Below, piece after piece: positions 1-9,412 of a stretch of 64,000 nucleotides of DNA. The notes below the pieces were generated by a model. That model was not told the origin of the DNA. It saw only the letters and a list, made by a program, of their open reading frames with translations, and ran no database searches. Made by a program: the position numbers and the translations under genes. How positions within the stretch are numbered: the stretch's first letter is position 1; each line of letters starts with the position of its first letter. Source of the stretch: Advenella sp048381675 (GTDB taxonomy: Bacteria > Pseudomonadota > Gammaproteobacteria > Burkholderiales > Burkholderiaceae_B); NCBI RefSeq assembly GCF_048381675.1, contig NZ_JBLWIS010000010.1, forward strand, positions 42,342-106,341, given 5' to 3'.

Positions 1-88
1 TTATTAATTCGTTACCTTTAACAAAAAGGGGATTAACAACTTAAATGATAAAATTATTACTATTATCCAAAAGCAAAATAGACCACCT

Positions 89-724
89 ATGTTTCCAAAA
101 AAACTTTCCGAAGGCTACGCTTCTTTCCTGAGCGGCCGACTTGAACGCGAACATGCCCGTTACAAAACACTTGAAGAAGAAGGACAGAGTCCAGAAATCA
201 TGGTTATCGGTTGCGGCGACTCCAGGGTTGCACCAGAAACCATTTTCGATGCAGGCCCGGGTGAAATCTTTGTTATTCGCAATATTGCCAACCTGATTCC
301 TCCCTGTGAGTCTGATGTTGAATCTTCTTTTCACGGTACCAGTGCCGCCGTTGAGTTCGCGGTTAATGCTTTAAAGGTTAAGCATATTGTGGTACTGGGA
401 CATGCCAGTTGCGGGGGTATTGCGGCCTATGCCAACAAGGCAGCACCACTTTCCCAGCGGGATTTCATTGGCAAATGGATGTCACAGATTGCACCCGTAG
501 CTGAAAAACTAGGCCCGCCACAAGGTGATCGCCAAACCTGGATACGCCAGTTTGAATGGGCTGTCGTGGAATACAGCCTGAATAACCTGATGACCTTTCC
601 GGCCGTACGCGAACGGGTGAAATCTGGCGAACTAACCCTGCATGGCGCTTACTTTGGCATTGCTACCGGCTTGCTGTTTGTACGCGACCCCATCACCGGC
701 AACTTCAACGCGCATACTGAATAG
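89..724 (+). CDS. can: Beta-class carbonic anhydrase
   Basis: Zinc enzyme that interconverts CO2 and bicarbonate in the cytoplasm and so supplies bicarbonate-dependent carboxylases. The 211-residue product has the usual beta-class length. The zinc ligands are visible: Cys42 in GCGDSR (with the Asp44/Arg46 dyad), then His105 and Cys108 in GHASCGG. The ATG at 89 fits the family N-terminus. The gene stands alone, and a hairpin at 740-772 follows the stop. The biotin carboxylase subunits encoded elsewhere in this window (accB, accC) use bicarbonate. Family assignment is firm; physiological role is inferred. Confidence 0.96.
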   Translation: MFPKKLSEGYASFLSGRLEREHARYKTLEEEGQSPEIMVIGCGDSRVAPETIFDAGPGEIFVIRNIANLIPPCESDVESSFHGTSAAVEFAVNALKVKHIVVLGHASCGGIAAYANKAAPLSQRDFIGKWMSQIAPVAEKLGPPQGDRQTWIRQFEWAVVEYSLNNLMTFPAVRERVKSGELTLHGAYFGIATGLLFVRDPITGNFNAHTE

Positions 725-739
725 CGTTTTGACTTATTC

Positions 740-772
740 CCTCCACTAAACAACGACTAATTTTAGTGGAGG
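740..772. terminator. Hairpin after carbonic anhydrase gene
   Basis: An 11-bp perfect stem (CCTCCACTAAA paired with TTTAGTGGAGG) encloses an 11-nt loop, 15 bp after the stop codon. No clear run of T follows, so it may be a weak or factor-assisted terminator, or an mRNA-stabilising hairpin. Confidence 0.5.
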
Positions 773-892
773 AAAGCTTTGCATCCCATGCAAGCCATAG
801 GCGTAGACCTTTCCCTTCCCATAATTGAATCATAAATATTCATAATGTATACTTTGCAACAAATTTAATCTTGCAAAATTATGGGAAAAACA

Positions 893-1738
893 ATGAGTTT
901 CAGCAAAAAAGCATCCATTACACTTTTATCAACAACATTAATATTTGGGGGATGCGCTACTAACGGTCAGGGCGGATGGGGTTCCAAACAAACTACCGGA
1001 ACCGCAATTGGTACCATTCTGGGGGCAATTGTTGGTGCCCAGTTTGGCAGTGGAAGCGGCAAAACCGTTGCGGCTATTGTTGGTGCACTGGCCGGTGGTT
1101 TATTGGGTAATATGATCGGCTCCAATCTAGATGAAAAAGATCAGATGGCACTGGCCGCAAGCACCCAAAAAGCATTGGAATCAGGAAAAAAAACCAACTG
1201 GAAATCAGACCACAGTGGTGCGTCAGCCGTTATCACCCCGGTTAGTAACAAAACCGTAACGCAAACAACAAAAATAAAACGCGCTCAAAAAATCGCACAG
1301 GTTGATAACCTGCAAATCATTAACCAACCGTATCAAGCAAAGAAATCAGCCATTTTACGCGCCGCTCCCGATAATACAGGTGAAAGAATTGGTGGATTCA
1401 AGGCAGGCCAAACCTTCACCGCACTGGGCAAAACCGATAATAACTGGATTGCCGTGGGCCGCAAGGGCGTCACCGTTGGTTATGTATACGCACCTTTAGT
1501 TACTGCTGCCACTCAAAAAACCGATACAGCAACCGATCTGGACAAAATCACCGTAGCATCTGCACAGCAACAAGGTTTTGATCTGGACGCCATCGAACCT
1601 GCCAAAACAGTTACCCAGCAAGTAAGCGTACAAACACAATGCCGTGAAATGAAATACAGCCTGAAATCTAGTGCTGGCCAGGAAGATAAAACCTTCCAGG
1701 CTTGCCAGGACACTAATGGCACATGGCAAATTGGTTAA
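893..1738 (+). CDS. Lipoprotein with glycine-zipper and SH3b-like domain
   Basis: Predicted outer-membrane or periplasmic lipoprotein. A signal peptide ends in FGGC, a plausible lipobox, followed by a Gly/Ala-rich two-helix glycine zipper (roughly residues 40-80), as in the Rickettsia 17-kDa antigen/SlyB group. Around residues 145-210 is a stretch resembling a bacterial SH3 domain (LRAAPDN, WIAVGRKG, GYVYAPL). An in-frame ATG lies at 881, but the ATG at 893 is preferred because GGGA sits 8 nt upstream of it. It is the first of three same-strand envelope genes (gaps 31 and 49 bp). The exact function is unknown. Confidence 0.75.
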   Translation: MSFSKKASITLLSTTLIFGGCATNGQGGWGSKQTTGTAIGTILGAIVGAQFGSGSGKTVAAIVGALAGGLLGNMIGSNLDEKDQMALAASTQKALESGKKTNWKSDHSGASAVITPVSNKTVTQTTKIKRAQKIAQVDNLQIINQPYQAKKSAILRAAPDNTGERIGGFKAGQTFTALGKTDNNWIAVGRKGVTVGYVYAPLVTAATQKTDTATDLDKITVASAQQQGFDLDAIEPAKTVTQQVSVQTQCREMKYSLKSSAGQEDKTFQACQDTNGTWQIG

Positions 1739-1769
1739 ACCGTCAAACGCATACAAACCGGAGTAACTT

Positions 1770-3797
1770 GTGAAGAACAAAAAAATAGCGTTAGCGCTTG
1801 CCTGCGCCTTTATGATGACGGGCGTTACTGCCCATGCCGAAGAATATCGTTTGGCCTTTTCCAAAAGTGAACAAATTGAAATTATTGTTAATAATGCCAA
1901 TGTCGATAACTGGTGTAGCGCCAATCTGAAACTGGAAGCACGCTATAAAGCTGAGCCGAACCCTGAAGGACTTGCCAGACTCATGCCTAAAATCGGCCAG
2001 CTTATGAAAAACCAGTGCCCACAGGCAACAGAGATTAGCTGGGTCAGTACGAACCGACAGGGAAAACAGCTTGCCTCAGGCAACAGCGTTGCAGCAACTG
2101 ATTGGGTCTTGAATATTGACTCCTCACCACAAGAAAACAAACCCACTGTGGTAGCTACCACAACACAGCCCCAGGAGCCGCGCCCTTCTCTTGCCATTGA
2201 AACCCAAAACGAACTGGCAATCGCCCCAGTTCCTGAACAGGTAACAGAACCGCTGGAACAGGTTAATCCAATAACTGCTCCCACCAGTGAAAAAACCGTA
2301 GCAACAACCGAAAAAAAAGTTGAAGCTAAAAACAATACAACAGACAAAAAAGTAGAAAGATTACAGCAAAATGCCGTAGCAGAAACGGAAATAAAACCCA
2401 AAGATCAATCTGACGAAACCGCTTTACCTGCCACCCCAAAATTGGCTTTTGAAGTTAACGGCTGGAAGCCCAATGCAAATAGGCAAGAAGTTCTGACAAC
2501 AGCCAAGCTAACAGAGGTTAAAGACCAGAACGGTTGCAAATTACTTGTCTATCTTGAAAACTCATCCTTAAATCTGGAATATACCCATTTCAAAACAGAA
2601 GGCCTGAACTGCAAGGACCACTTTGCGCAAGGTCCCGGCAAAGCCAGTATTGTCCGCTCCGACGGTAACATCCTAAACCGGGCCTCCGACTACCATTTTT
2701 CAAACGGGCTTGCGCTTAAAGCCGATTTGGCGAATATCGACTCACTGAACATTGTCGCCGCCAAAGAAAATGGGCAGCAACTCTGGCTTTATCTAGGTGA
2801 AGACGCCGAAGAAAAATCCTATTATTTATTAGGTTTAAGCAAAGGTTGGGGCTCTTCGCCATTCGGACCTTGGTTTATTAGCGGCCTTGATATCATCACT
2901 GAACAAAATGAAATTTTCAGAAAAGAAAACCACATACGTGAACAAATCAACAAGGCACTCAGTCAACATCCATGGCTACAGGAATCAGCCAATGACCTGA
3001 AGGTTTCCTTCTTCAGCGATTTCAAGCGCGGTATTCTGGAAAACCAGTTGCAAGGCAAACTGTATTCAACCACTCTTTACCGGAGTTACGACTGGAGAAA
3101 GAAACAGCTTCCACCATGGGAACTCACTTCGATTCAGGGCACCAACTATCTTTTCCAAAGAGATGAAGCAACCAAACGTGAAGAAGCACGCATCGCACAA
3201 GAGGCCGCCTGGAAGAAACAACGTGAGGAACAGCAGCGCATTTATGAACAACAGCAACTAGCCCGCCAAAAACAGCAAGAACTATATGCTACCGCCCGTA
3301 AGGAAGCAAGAAACATCGAGCAATTTAACGGTTTTGAAACAGCCCTGCAAAACGGGAATACAAACCTGCTTGCACAGAACCTGTCTGGCATTGAATTTAC
3401 ACCCTTTGGTCGCAGTGACTATTACAGGCTAATGCATGATCATTCCAAAGAAGTCAGCTTGCTGGTACGCGTCGACAAGACTGACAACACTATTGCACAG
3501 GTTAACTGGCCCTACCCACTCGAACTTAACAGTCCAGCCCAACTGGAAAAAGGATGGTACTGGATTAGTGGCAAGGCCTCATTGGATAAGAGCCGAACAG
3601 ATGCAAACAAACTGCCTGTCATAAAGGTTGCAATTGATAGTCTATCCCACCTGCTCAAGTGCGAACAGGATCTCTGTAAAGACCTGGAAAACCCGCTAGC
3701 CTTAACCCGTATAGCATTAAAAAATGCAAACTGGGATATTGCCCAAGCGCAAAGTGTTATTAAGGAATATGAAGAGGCTAAGAAGACCAGTTACTAA
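1770..3797 (+). CDS. Exported protein of unknown function with coiled-coil segment
   Basis: I do not recognise this 675-residue protein. It starts at a GTG preceded by CCGGAG and has a clear signal peptide ending near AHA-EE. Residues of about 130-220 form a low-complexity Pro/Thr/Lys/Glu linker. A globular part follows, then a Gln/Arg/Glu/Lys-rich stretch (about residues 465-515) that looks like a coiled coil, and a C-terminal domain. It lies between a lipoprotein gene and a membrane-anchored protein gene on the same strand, so a role in the cell envelope is likely but unproven. Confidence 0.65.
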   Translation: MKNKKIALALACAFMMTGVTAHAEEYRLAFSKSEQIEIIVNNANVDNWCSANLKLEARYKAEPNPEGLARLMPKIGQLMKNQCPQATEISWVSTNRQGKQLASGNSVAATDWVLNIDSSPQENKPTVVATTTQPQEPRPSLAIETQNELAIAPVPEQVTEPLEQVNPITAPTSEKTVATTEKKVEAKNNTTDKKVERLQQNAVAETEIKPKDQSDETALPATPKLAFEVNGWKPNANRQEVLTTAKLTEVKDQNGCKLLVYLENSSLNLEYTHFKTEGLNCKDHFAQGPGKASIVRSDGNILNRASDYHFSNGLALKADLANIDSLNIVAAKENGQQLWLYLGEDAEEKSYYLLGLSKGWGSSPFGPWFISGLDIITEQNEIFRKENHIREQINKALSQHPWLQESANDLKVSFFSDFKRGILENQLQGKLYSTTLYRSYDWRKKQLPPWELTSIQGTNYLFQRDEATKREEARIAQEAAWKKQREEQQRIYEQQQLARQKQQELYATARKEARNIEQFNGFETALQNGNTNLLAQNLSGIEFTPFGRSDYYRLMHDHSKEVSLLVRVDKTDNTIAQVNWPYPLELNSPAQLEKGWYWISGKASLDKSRTDANKLPVIKVAIDSLSHLLKCEQDLCKDLENPLALTRIALKNANWDIAQAQSVIKEYEEAKKTSY

Positions 3798-3846
3798 GCA
3801 AACCAAACCCTCTTTTTAACAAGCAGACACATTAACAGAAAACAAA

Positions 3847-4782
3847 ATGACGACCATTCTTAGCAAAAAATTACTGTCACTTATTGGAGCAGGCTTACTG
3901 ATTCTGATCGCGGCAATATGGTTTCTAGGTAATAATTACGCAACCCGCACAGCCGAAGAAGAAATCTCGGCAACCCTTGCTGCTACACCGCTGGCCAATG
4001 AAATTCACTGGGAAAAACTAAGTGCCAATATTTTGGGTACTGTTACCATAGAAAATGTGACCATTGGCAAAAGAAAACCATTTCTGAATATTCAGAAACT
4101 GCAACTGTCGGGTTTTGAAAACTCGGCATCCCGCCTGCAAGGCCAACTGGTTTTAACCGGCGTGACTGATGCCAACGGACAAAGTCCCTTGCTGGAAAAC
4201 ACATTGCTTCAAAATGCCGGCTATGACAAAGCGGATCCCCTTAATGTAAGCCTGGATCTGGATGCCTTAAAAACCAAAGGCACGGCAGAAGTCCGCTTTA
4301 ATCTTGATCAACGCGAAGTGATCAAGATAGACAGTTCTTTTTCCATAAGCCAGGCACAACAGTTAATGGCAGTACTTTCTTCTGGCCTTGAAAACAGTAA
4401 AGAGGCATTCTCTCCTATGATGATGTTCAGCATTGGCGCAATGCTTGAACCAATAAACATCAACAATACGGAAATCGAGATCGAGGACCAGGGATATATG
4501 AAAAAGGTTAATGCCCTCACTAACCAATATAATATCCCACTATTACCTTCGGAAAAAACGTTGGATACTGAAAAATTTGCCAAAGAGCAGCAACAGGCAA
4601 ACATTGAGCAGGCAATACAACAATGCGCCCTACCCGACCCTGAAAACCAGCTTTTTGAGAAACCGGTTGAAACCTGCAAAGCAATTGCGAAATTCATGTT
4701 TCAGGAAAGCAATAAGCTTACGCTGAAACTGAAGTCTTTCCGCCTGAAAGAGCTTGATAAACTGGCTCCAAATATGTTGTAG
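3847..4782 (+). CDS. Membrane-anchored protein of unknown function (YdgA/AsmA-like features)
   Basis: The 311-residue product has one N-terminal membrane helix (about residues 10-28) and then a soluble periplasmic part. Phrases such as ILGTVTIENVTIG and the alternating beta-strand character recall DUF945/AsmA-type proteins, but this is only a resemblance. A Gln/Glu-rich helix lies near residues 240-260. It is third in the 893-4782 cluster, 49 bp after the previous stop. An extended hairpin at 4822-4846 follows. Confidence 0.6.
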   Translation: MTTILSKKLLSLIGAGLLILIAAIWFLGNNYATRTAEEEISATLAATPLANEIHWEKLSANILGTVTIENVTIGKRKPFLNIQKLQLSGFENSASRLQGQLVLTGVTDANGQSPLLENTLLQNAGYDKADPLNVSLDLDALKTKGTAEVRFNLDQREVIKIDSSFSISQAQQLMAVLSSGLENSKEAFSPMMMFSIGAMLEPININNTEIEIEDQGYMKKVNALTNQYNIPLLPSEKTLDTEKFAKEQQQANIEQAIQQCALPDPENQLFEKPVETCKAIAKFMFQESNKLTLKLKSFRLKELDKLAPNML

Positions 4783-4821
4783 CACCTTTCATCCGACCTT
4801 GGAATATATAAAATCGTATTC

Positions 4822-4857
4822 TGCTCAGGCTACAACAGCCTGAGCAGCCTCAGGCTG
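4822..4857. terminator. Hairpin repeats after the envelope cluster
   Basis: TGCTCAGGCT and AGCCTGAGCA (10-bp perfect stem, loop ACAAC) are followed at once by a third related copy, CCTCAGGCTG, which could pair with the middle arm instead. There is no T-run. It may act as a terminator or mark the border of the transcript. The rest of 4858-5001 is AT-rich and shows no gene. Confidence 0.45.
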
Positions 4858-5001
4858 CCCCAGCGCCCTAAAGCATTCACAAATATTTATATTCTTTAAT
4901 TCTGCTGGACGCTGTCATATTTAACGGCGAAAATGAAAAAATCCAGTTAATTTAATAACCGGCTTTTGACACTTTATGCATTACTTATGCATTTTAAATT
5001 T

Positions 5002-5089
5002 TGGCGGGTTGGGGGGGATTCGAACCCCCGAAACGTTTCCGTTTACACGCTTTCCAAGCGTGCGCCTTCAGCCACTCGGCCACCGACCC
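5002..5089 (-). tRNA. tRNA-Ser (anticodon GGA)
   Basis: Read on the minus strand, the 5' end GGGTCGG and 3' CCAACCC-G-CCA form the acceptor stem. The GTGGCCGAGTGG D-arm, the long class II variable arm and the GGGTTCGAATCC T-arm are typical of tRNA-Ser. The anticodon is GGA, complementary to TCC at 5053-5055 on the plus strand. CCA is encoded. One C-A mismatch (pair 5-68) appears in the acceptor stem. It lies 3' of ribE on the same strand. Confidence 0.95.
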
Positions 5090-5162
5090 TTTTTTGTAAA
5101 GCTGGCTTTGCACCAGCTATACTTGCAACGCTGCCTTAAACAAACAGCATCAACTTAATCAA

Positions 5163-5768
5163 TTATTTTAGCATCCTTTCCACATATCGTGCAATCATAT
5201 CCACTTCCAAATTCACTTTATCACCCGCTTTGGTGTTGCGAAGTGTTGTATTCTGGATGGTATGGGGAATAATATTAATGCTAATAATGCAACCACTGTC
5301 ATTATCGCTCACGCTGTTGACTGTCAGGCTAATGCCATTAACGGTAATAGAACCTTTATAGGCCAGGAATTTGGCCAGTTCCTGCGGAACCTGGATTTTA
5401 AGTTCATGAGACTCGCCCACCGCATCAAATGACACAACCGACCCCAGGCCATCCACATGACCTGAGACAATATGCCCATCCAATGAATCACCCATTTTAA
5501 GGGCGTGTTCAAGATTGACTTCACCTTGGGTATCCAGTCCAACCGTACGGTTCAGGCTTTCGCGGGAGACATCCACTTCAAACGTCTGCCCGGCAAATTT
5601 CACCACCGTCATGCAGGCCCCCTGAATGGCAATCGAGTCACCCAGTTTAGTTTTTTCCATATTAAAGCCTGGTGCCTGGATGGTTAAATGCACGCCATCC
5701 TGGCCAGTGCTTCCCAATGGTTCAACATTTGTGATTTTGCCCACAGCGGCAACAATTCCGGTAAACAT
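5163..5768 (-). CDS. ribE: Riboflavin synthase, alpha chain
   Basis: Catalyses dismutation of two 6,7-dimethyl-8-ribityllumazine molecules to riboflavin, the last step of the pathway. The product begins MFTGIV, a family hallmark, and shows the two tandem lumazine-binding repeats (residues about 1-95 and 96-195), with VSGHVDG opening the second. At 201 residues it has the usual length. It lies 18 bp downstream of ribD on the same strand, so the two are probably co-transcribed. No FMN riboswitch was seen upstream of the group. Confidence 0.96.
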   Translation of the reverse strand: MFTGIVAAVGKITNVEPLGSTGQDGVHLTIQAPGFNMEKTKLGDSIAIQGACMTVVKFAGQTFEVDVSRESLNRTVGLDTQGEVNLEHALKMGDSLDGHIVSGHVDGLGSVVSFDAVGESHELKIQVPQELAKFLAYKGSITVNGISLTVNSVSDNDSGCIISINIIPHTIQNTTLRNTKAGDKVNLEVDMIARYVERMLK

Positions 5769-5786
5769 ATTTCTTCCTTGATGATC

Positions 5787-6917
5787 TTACTTGTGTAGAA
5801 CGCTACTCAAGAGCGTGTTCCAGCGGTTTTGCAAACGCGCACGCAAACGCAAGTCGGGCGCAAAGGTTTGGGTTTCAAAAAAATCAAACTGGTAAGCCTG
5901 ATCCAATGCATTCAAGACAGGCAAACGGAACAGGCTATGGGCATCACCCAGTATTTTAGGTGCCATATACAGCAGCAGTTCATCTAGCAAACCTGCCTGC
6001 AACAAGGCTCCGTTAAGTCCTGGCCCGGCTTCTACATGTACTTCGTTAATTTGCTGCCCGCCCATCCAGTCAAGCACAGCATCCAGATCAACATGGCCAT
6101 TTTTTTCAGGCATGGCAATTACCTGCACGTTTTTGGCTTGCAGGCGTGCCGCCTTGGCTTCATCCAAATGGGTAGTAAACACCCATACCGGATCGCCATT
6201 AAATATCCGGGCAATTTCCGGGACCACAAAACGGCTGTCGATAATGGCACGAACTGGCTGGCGTGGGGTAGCGATTGAACGCACGTTCATGAGCGGATCA
6301 TCATGCAAGACGGTACCCAGACCGGTTAACACCACACAACTTCTGGCACGCCAGTAATGCCCGTCGGCACGGGCGGCTGCACTGGTAATCCACTGTGACT
6401 GCCCATTGTACAAGGCCATGCGCCCGTCCAATGAAGAAGCCAATTTGGTCCACACCCAGGGACGGCCAGTTGTCATGCGCGAAATAAACCCAGGGTTGAA
6501 TGCCAGCGCCTGTTCGGCTAACAGGTTACTGGCAACTTCTATGCCTGCTGCCTGCAATTTGGCAATTCCCCTGCCCCCCACCAAAGGATTGGGGTCTGCC
6601 ATGGCAATGACCACGCGGGCAGGCTTGGCCGCAATAATGGCATCCACACAAGGCGGGGTTTTGCCATAATGACTGCAGGGCTCTAGGGTTACATAAAAAG
6701 TGCTGCCTGCCAGGTCATGCGCTTTTTCCTGTGCATCACGAATGGCACAGACTTCGGCATGAGGGCCACCCGTTTTTTGGGTTGCTCCCTGCCCCAGCAA
6801 TTGCTGGTCTTTAACAATCACACAACCCACACGGGGGTTGGGGGTAGTAACAAACATGACTGAAGCGGCCTGCTCAAGCGCCTTGTTCATCCAGTAGAAA
6901 TCATCAAGCTGGGTCAA
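5787..6917 (-). CDS. ribD: Bifunctional riboflavin deaminase/reductase RibD
   Basis: Carries out the deaminase and reductase steps of riboflavin synthesis. The N-terminal deaminase domain has the zinc site HAEV and PCSHYGKTPPC; the C-terminal reductase domain begins near residue 150 (KLASSLDGRMA). I keep the TTG start because AGGAAG, just after the nrdR stop, is 7 nt upstream. The first in-frame ATG is nine codons later and would trim the first helix. The gene is 12 bp from nrdR and 18 bp from ribE, which suggests an nrdR-ribD-ribE transcript. Confidence 0.95.
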   Translation of the reverse strand: MTQLDDFYWMNKALEQAASVMFVTTPNPRVGCVIVKDQQLLGQGATQKTGGPHAEVCAIRDAQEKAHDLAGSTFYVTLEPCSHYGKTPPCVDAIIAAKPARVVIAMADPNPLVGGRGIAKLQAAGIEVASNLLAEQALAFNPGFISRMTTGRPWVWTKLASSLDGRMALYNGQSQWITSAAARADGHYWRARSCVVLTGLGTVLHDDPLMNVRSIATPRQPVRAIIDSRFVVPEIARIFNGDPVWVFTTHLDEAKAARLQAKNVQVIAMPEKNGHVDLDAVLDWMGGQQINEVHVEAGPGLNGALLQAGLLDELLLYMAPKILGDAHSLFRLPVLNALDQAYQFDFFETQTFAPDLRLRARLQNRWNTLLSSVLHK

Positions 6918-6929
6918 AACAGATTCTTC

Positions 6930-7409
6930 CTATTTCTTTTCCAGTTTGGCGGCACTAACCGGCACCTGCATTTCCTGAATGGCCTTGACGAACTCGCCAA
7001 TATCCTCAAAACTTTTATAAACCGAGGCAAACCGCACATAGGCAACCTGGTCCAGCTGCTTGAGCTCATTCATGACCAGTTCACCAATATGCCCGGTTGA
7101 AACTTCCTTGCCGGGCGTATTCAGCAATGCTTCCTGAATGCGATAAACGGCGGCCTCAAGAGCCTCGGTAGACACCGGGCGCTTGCGCAAGGCCAGCTTC
7201 AGGCTGGCCTGCAATTTTTTAATATCAAATTCTACGCGCGTTCCGTTTCTTTTGACGATGGTTGGCATGGACAGCTCCACCCGCTCATAGGTGGTAAAAC
7301 GCCTGTCGCAATCCAGACAGCGGCGGCGCCGGCGTATGGTATCACCGTCTTCGGAAACCCTGGAATCTACCACCTGGGTTTCAGAGTGAGCACAGAACGG
7401 ACATTTCAT
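6930..7409 (-). CDS. nrdR: Transcriptional repressor NrdR
   Basis: ATP/dATP-sensing repressor of ribonucleotide reductase genes. The N-terminal zinc ribbon (CPFCAHSETQVVDSR, then CLDCDRRF) and the following ATP-cone are complete. At 159 residues it is full length. The gene is placed between glyA (upstream) and ribD, an order common in proteobacteria. Its targets would be nrd genes outside the window. Confidence 0.97.
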   Translation of the reverse strand: MKCPFCAHSETQVVDSRVSEDGDTIRRRRRCLDCDRRFTTYERVELSMPTIVKRNGTRVEFDIKKLQASLKLALRKRPVSTEALEAAVYRIQEALLNTPGKEVSTGHIGELVMNELKQLDQVAYVRFASVYKSFEDIGEFVKAIQEMQVPVSAAKLEKK

Positions 7410-7465
7410 TTGATGGGAACCTTAACGTAAAACGCCTGCCGAAGCAGGCGCTGCTTGTCAGCAAA

Positions 7466-8710
7466 TTATTTGTAAACCGGGAACTGTGCGGTCAATTGAT
7501 TGACTTTTTCACGGACAGCCGCAATATTGGCAGCATCACGTGGATTATCCAGGACATCGGCAATCAGGTTAGCGGTCAGTTCGGCTTCTTTTTCGGTAAA
7601 GCCACGGGTTGTCATGGCAGGTGTACCCAAACGGATACCGCTGGTCACGAATGGTTTTTCAGGATCATTCGGGATTGCGTTTTTGTTAACCGTGATATGG
7701 GCATCACCCAGAACAGCCTCGGCTTCTTTACCGGTAATGCCCTTGGCACGCAGGTCTACCAGCATGACGTGACTTTCGGTACGGCCAGACACAATACGCA
7801 AACCACGTTTTACCAGTGTTTCTGCCAGGACTTTGGCATTCAGGGCAACCTGTTTGGCATAGTCTTTGAATTCAGGTGCCAGGGCTTCTTTGAAGGCAAC
7901 GGCCTTACCGGCAATCACGTGCATCAAAGGACCACCCTGGATGCCAGGGAAAATGGCGGAATTAACGGCTTTTTCATATTCGGCTTTCATCATGATGACG
8001 CCGCCACGTGGACCACGCAGTGATTTGTGCGTGGTGGAAGTGACGAAGTCGGCATGTGGCACGGGGTTGGGGTACTGACCACCGGCGACCAGGCCTGCGT
8101 AGTGGGCGATGTCAACCATTAACAGGGCACCGTTATCGTGGGCAATTTTAGCCATGCGCTCGAAGTCGATACGCAGTGAGTAAGCAGAAGCACCGGCAAC
8201 GATCAGTTTTGGCTTATGCTCTTTGGCCAGTTGTTCTACTTGTGCGTAGTTCAGCTCTTCGTTTTCATCCAATCCGTAAGGAATGAAGTTGTACAGTTTG
8301 CCAGAAGCGTTAACAGAAGCACCGTGTGTCAGGTGACCACCTTCAGCCAGGCTCATGCCCAGAACGGTATCGCCCGGTTTCAGGACAGCCATGTAAACAC
8401 CCTGGTTGGCTTGTGACCCGGAGTTGGGCTGAACGTTGGCAGCTTCAGCACCAAACAGTTCTTTCAGGCGGTCGATAGCCAATTGCTCGGCAATATCTAC
8501 AAACTCGCAACCACCATAGTAACGCTTGCCTGGATAGCCTTCAGCATACTTGTTGGTAAGCTGTGTGCCCTGTGCCTGCATAACGGCAGGACTGGTGTAG
8601 TTTTCAGAAGCGATCAGCTCAATGTGCTGTTCCTGACGTACATTTTCTTTCTGGATGGCAGCCCACAATTCGGGGTCAACTTTGTCCAGGGTAAGGGAAC
8701 GATCAAACAT
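7466..8710 (-). CDS. glyA: Serine hydroxymethyltransferase
   Basis: PLP enzyme that interconverts serine and glycine and loads one-carbon units onto tetrahydrofolate. The PLP lysine lies in TSTTHKSLRGPRGG, and the N-terminal NKYAEGYPGKRYYGG motif is intact. The ATG at 8710 (protein MFDRSL) is chosen over the upstream in-frame start at 8737 because AGGAAAA is well spaced before it and it matches family length (414 residues). nrdR follows 56 bp downstream. Confidence 0.97.
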   Translation of the reverse strand: MFDRSLTLDKVDPELWAAIQKENVRQEQHIELIASENYTSPAVMQAQGTQLTNKYAEGYPGKRYYGGCEFVDIAEQLAIDRLKELFGAEAANVQPNSGSQANQGVYMAVLKPGDTVLGMSLAEGGHLTHGASVNASGKLYNFIPYGLDENEELNYAQVEQLAKEHKPKLIVAGASAYSLRIDFERMAKIAHDNGALLMVDIAHYAGLVAGGQYPNPVPHADFVTSTTHKSLRGPRGGVIMMKAEYEKAVNSAIFPGIQGGPLMHVIAGKAVAFKEALAPEFKDYAKQVALNAKVLAETLVKRGLRIVSGRTESHVMLVDLRAKGITGKEAEAVLGDAHITVNKNAIPNDPEKPFVTSGIRLGTPAMTTRGFTEKEAELTANLIADVLDNPRDAANIAAVREKVNQLTAQFPVYK

Positions 8711-8741
8711 GTGTTTTCCTAAATTTATAAAAAGCAAAAAG

Positions 8742-9371
8742 TTAAATGGTCACTTTAGGATTGAGTGTATACAAGCCGGTAATGCTGTCGCTGGCCAAAA
8801 TATGCGTATTGATGACCTTGAGGACATCTTCGGCAGTAAAGCGGCCTTCGAGTGGAACCGTTTCTATATCCAGGGCATAAAGCGTAAATTCATAACGGTG
8901 GACCAACGCGTCATTGAAAGGGGGGCAAGGGCCATCATAGCCGTAGTAATCGCCTTTCATGTCGTGGTCGTTGGCAAACCAGGAAGTGTAGTCATTGATC
9001 CCTTGACGCATATTACGTGGCGCCATTGGGCCATTCTTGCCTTTAGGGGTTACCTCATTGGAGAACTCACCTTCTTCAATGACCGTAACATTGGCAGGAA
9101 TATCAACCAGTACCCAGTGATAAAAATTAACGCGGGGCAGATCGGCCGGCACTTCACGGTCTTCCTGGTTTACATCATCGGGTTTACTGGGCACATCCGG
9201 GTCACGGCAAATCAACACAAAAGACCGGGTGCCTTCAGGTGCGCCTTCCCATGAGAAATGCGGACTCAAATTATCGGACAGTGCAATATGTGCCACCGCA
9301 TCTTGTTTGCCAAAAGCATAGCGAGGGTGAATGGCCTGCCCGTTGACGATTGACTGACTGAGTAATTTCAT
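8742..9371 (-). CDS. YbhB/YbcL family Raf kinase inhibitor-like protein
   Basis: Belongs to the phosphatidylethanolamine-binding-protein fold group found in many bacteria; the true bacterial function is unknown. Motifs visible are LSPHFSWEGAPEGTRSFVLICRD near the start, the WVLVDIP strand and GPMAPRN in the middle, and GPCPPFNDALVHRYEFTLYAL toward the end. At 209 residues it is slightly longer than E. coli YbhB. No signal peptide is seen. It sits between tyrS and glyA with short gaps. Confidence 0.9.
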   Translation of the reverse strand: MKLLSQSIVNGQAIHPRYAFGKQDAVAHIALSDNLSPHFSWEGAPEGTRSFVLICRDPDVPSKPDDVNQEDREVPADLPRVNFYHWVLVDIPANVTVIEEGEFSNEVTPKGKNGPMAPRNMRQGINDYTSWFANDHDMKGDYYGYDGPCPPFNDALVHRYEFTLYALDIETVPLEGRFTAEDVLKVINTHILASDSITGLYTLNPKVTI

Positions 9372-9412
9372 AGATCCCCCAATAAAACCTGATGTTAATA
9401 GATGGAATACAA

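Noticed and set aside
4976..5158. 60-residue open frame starting MHYLCILNFGGLGGIRTP
   Set aside because: It is a translation of the antisense strand of tRNA-Ser, a well-known false protein.
8655..9254. 199-residue plus-strand open frame
   Set aside because: It is antisense to the YbhB-like gene and lacks recognisable features.
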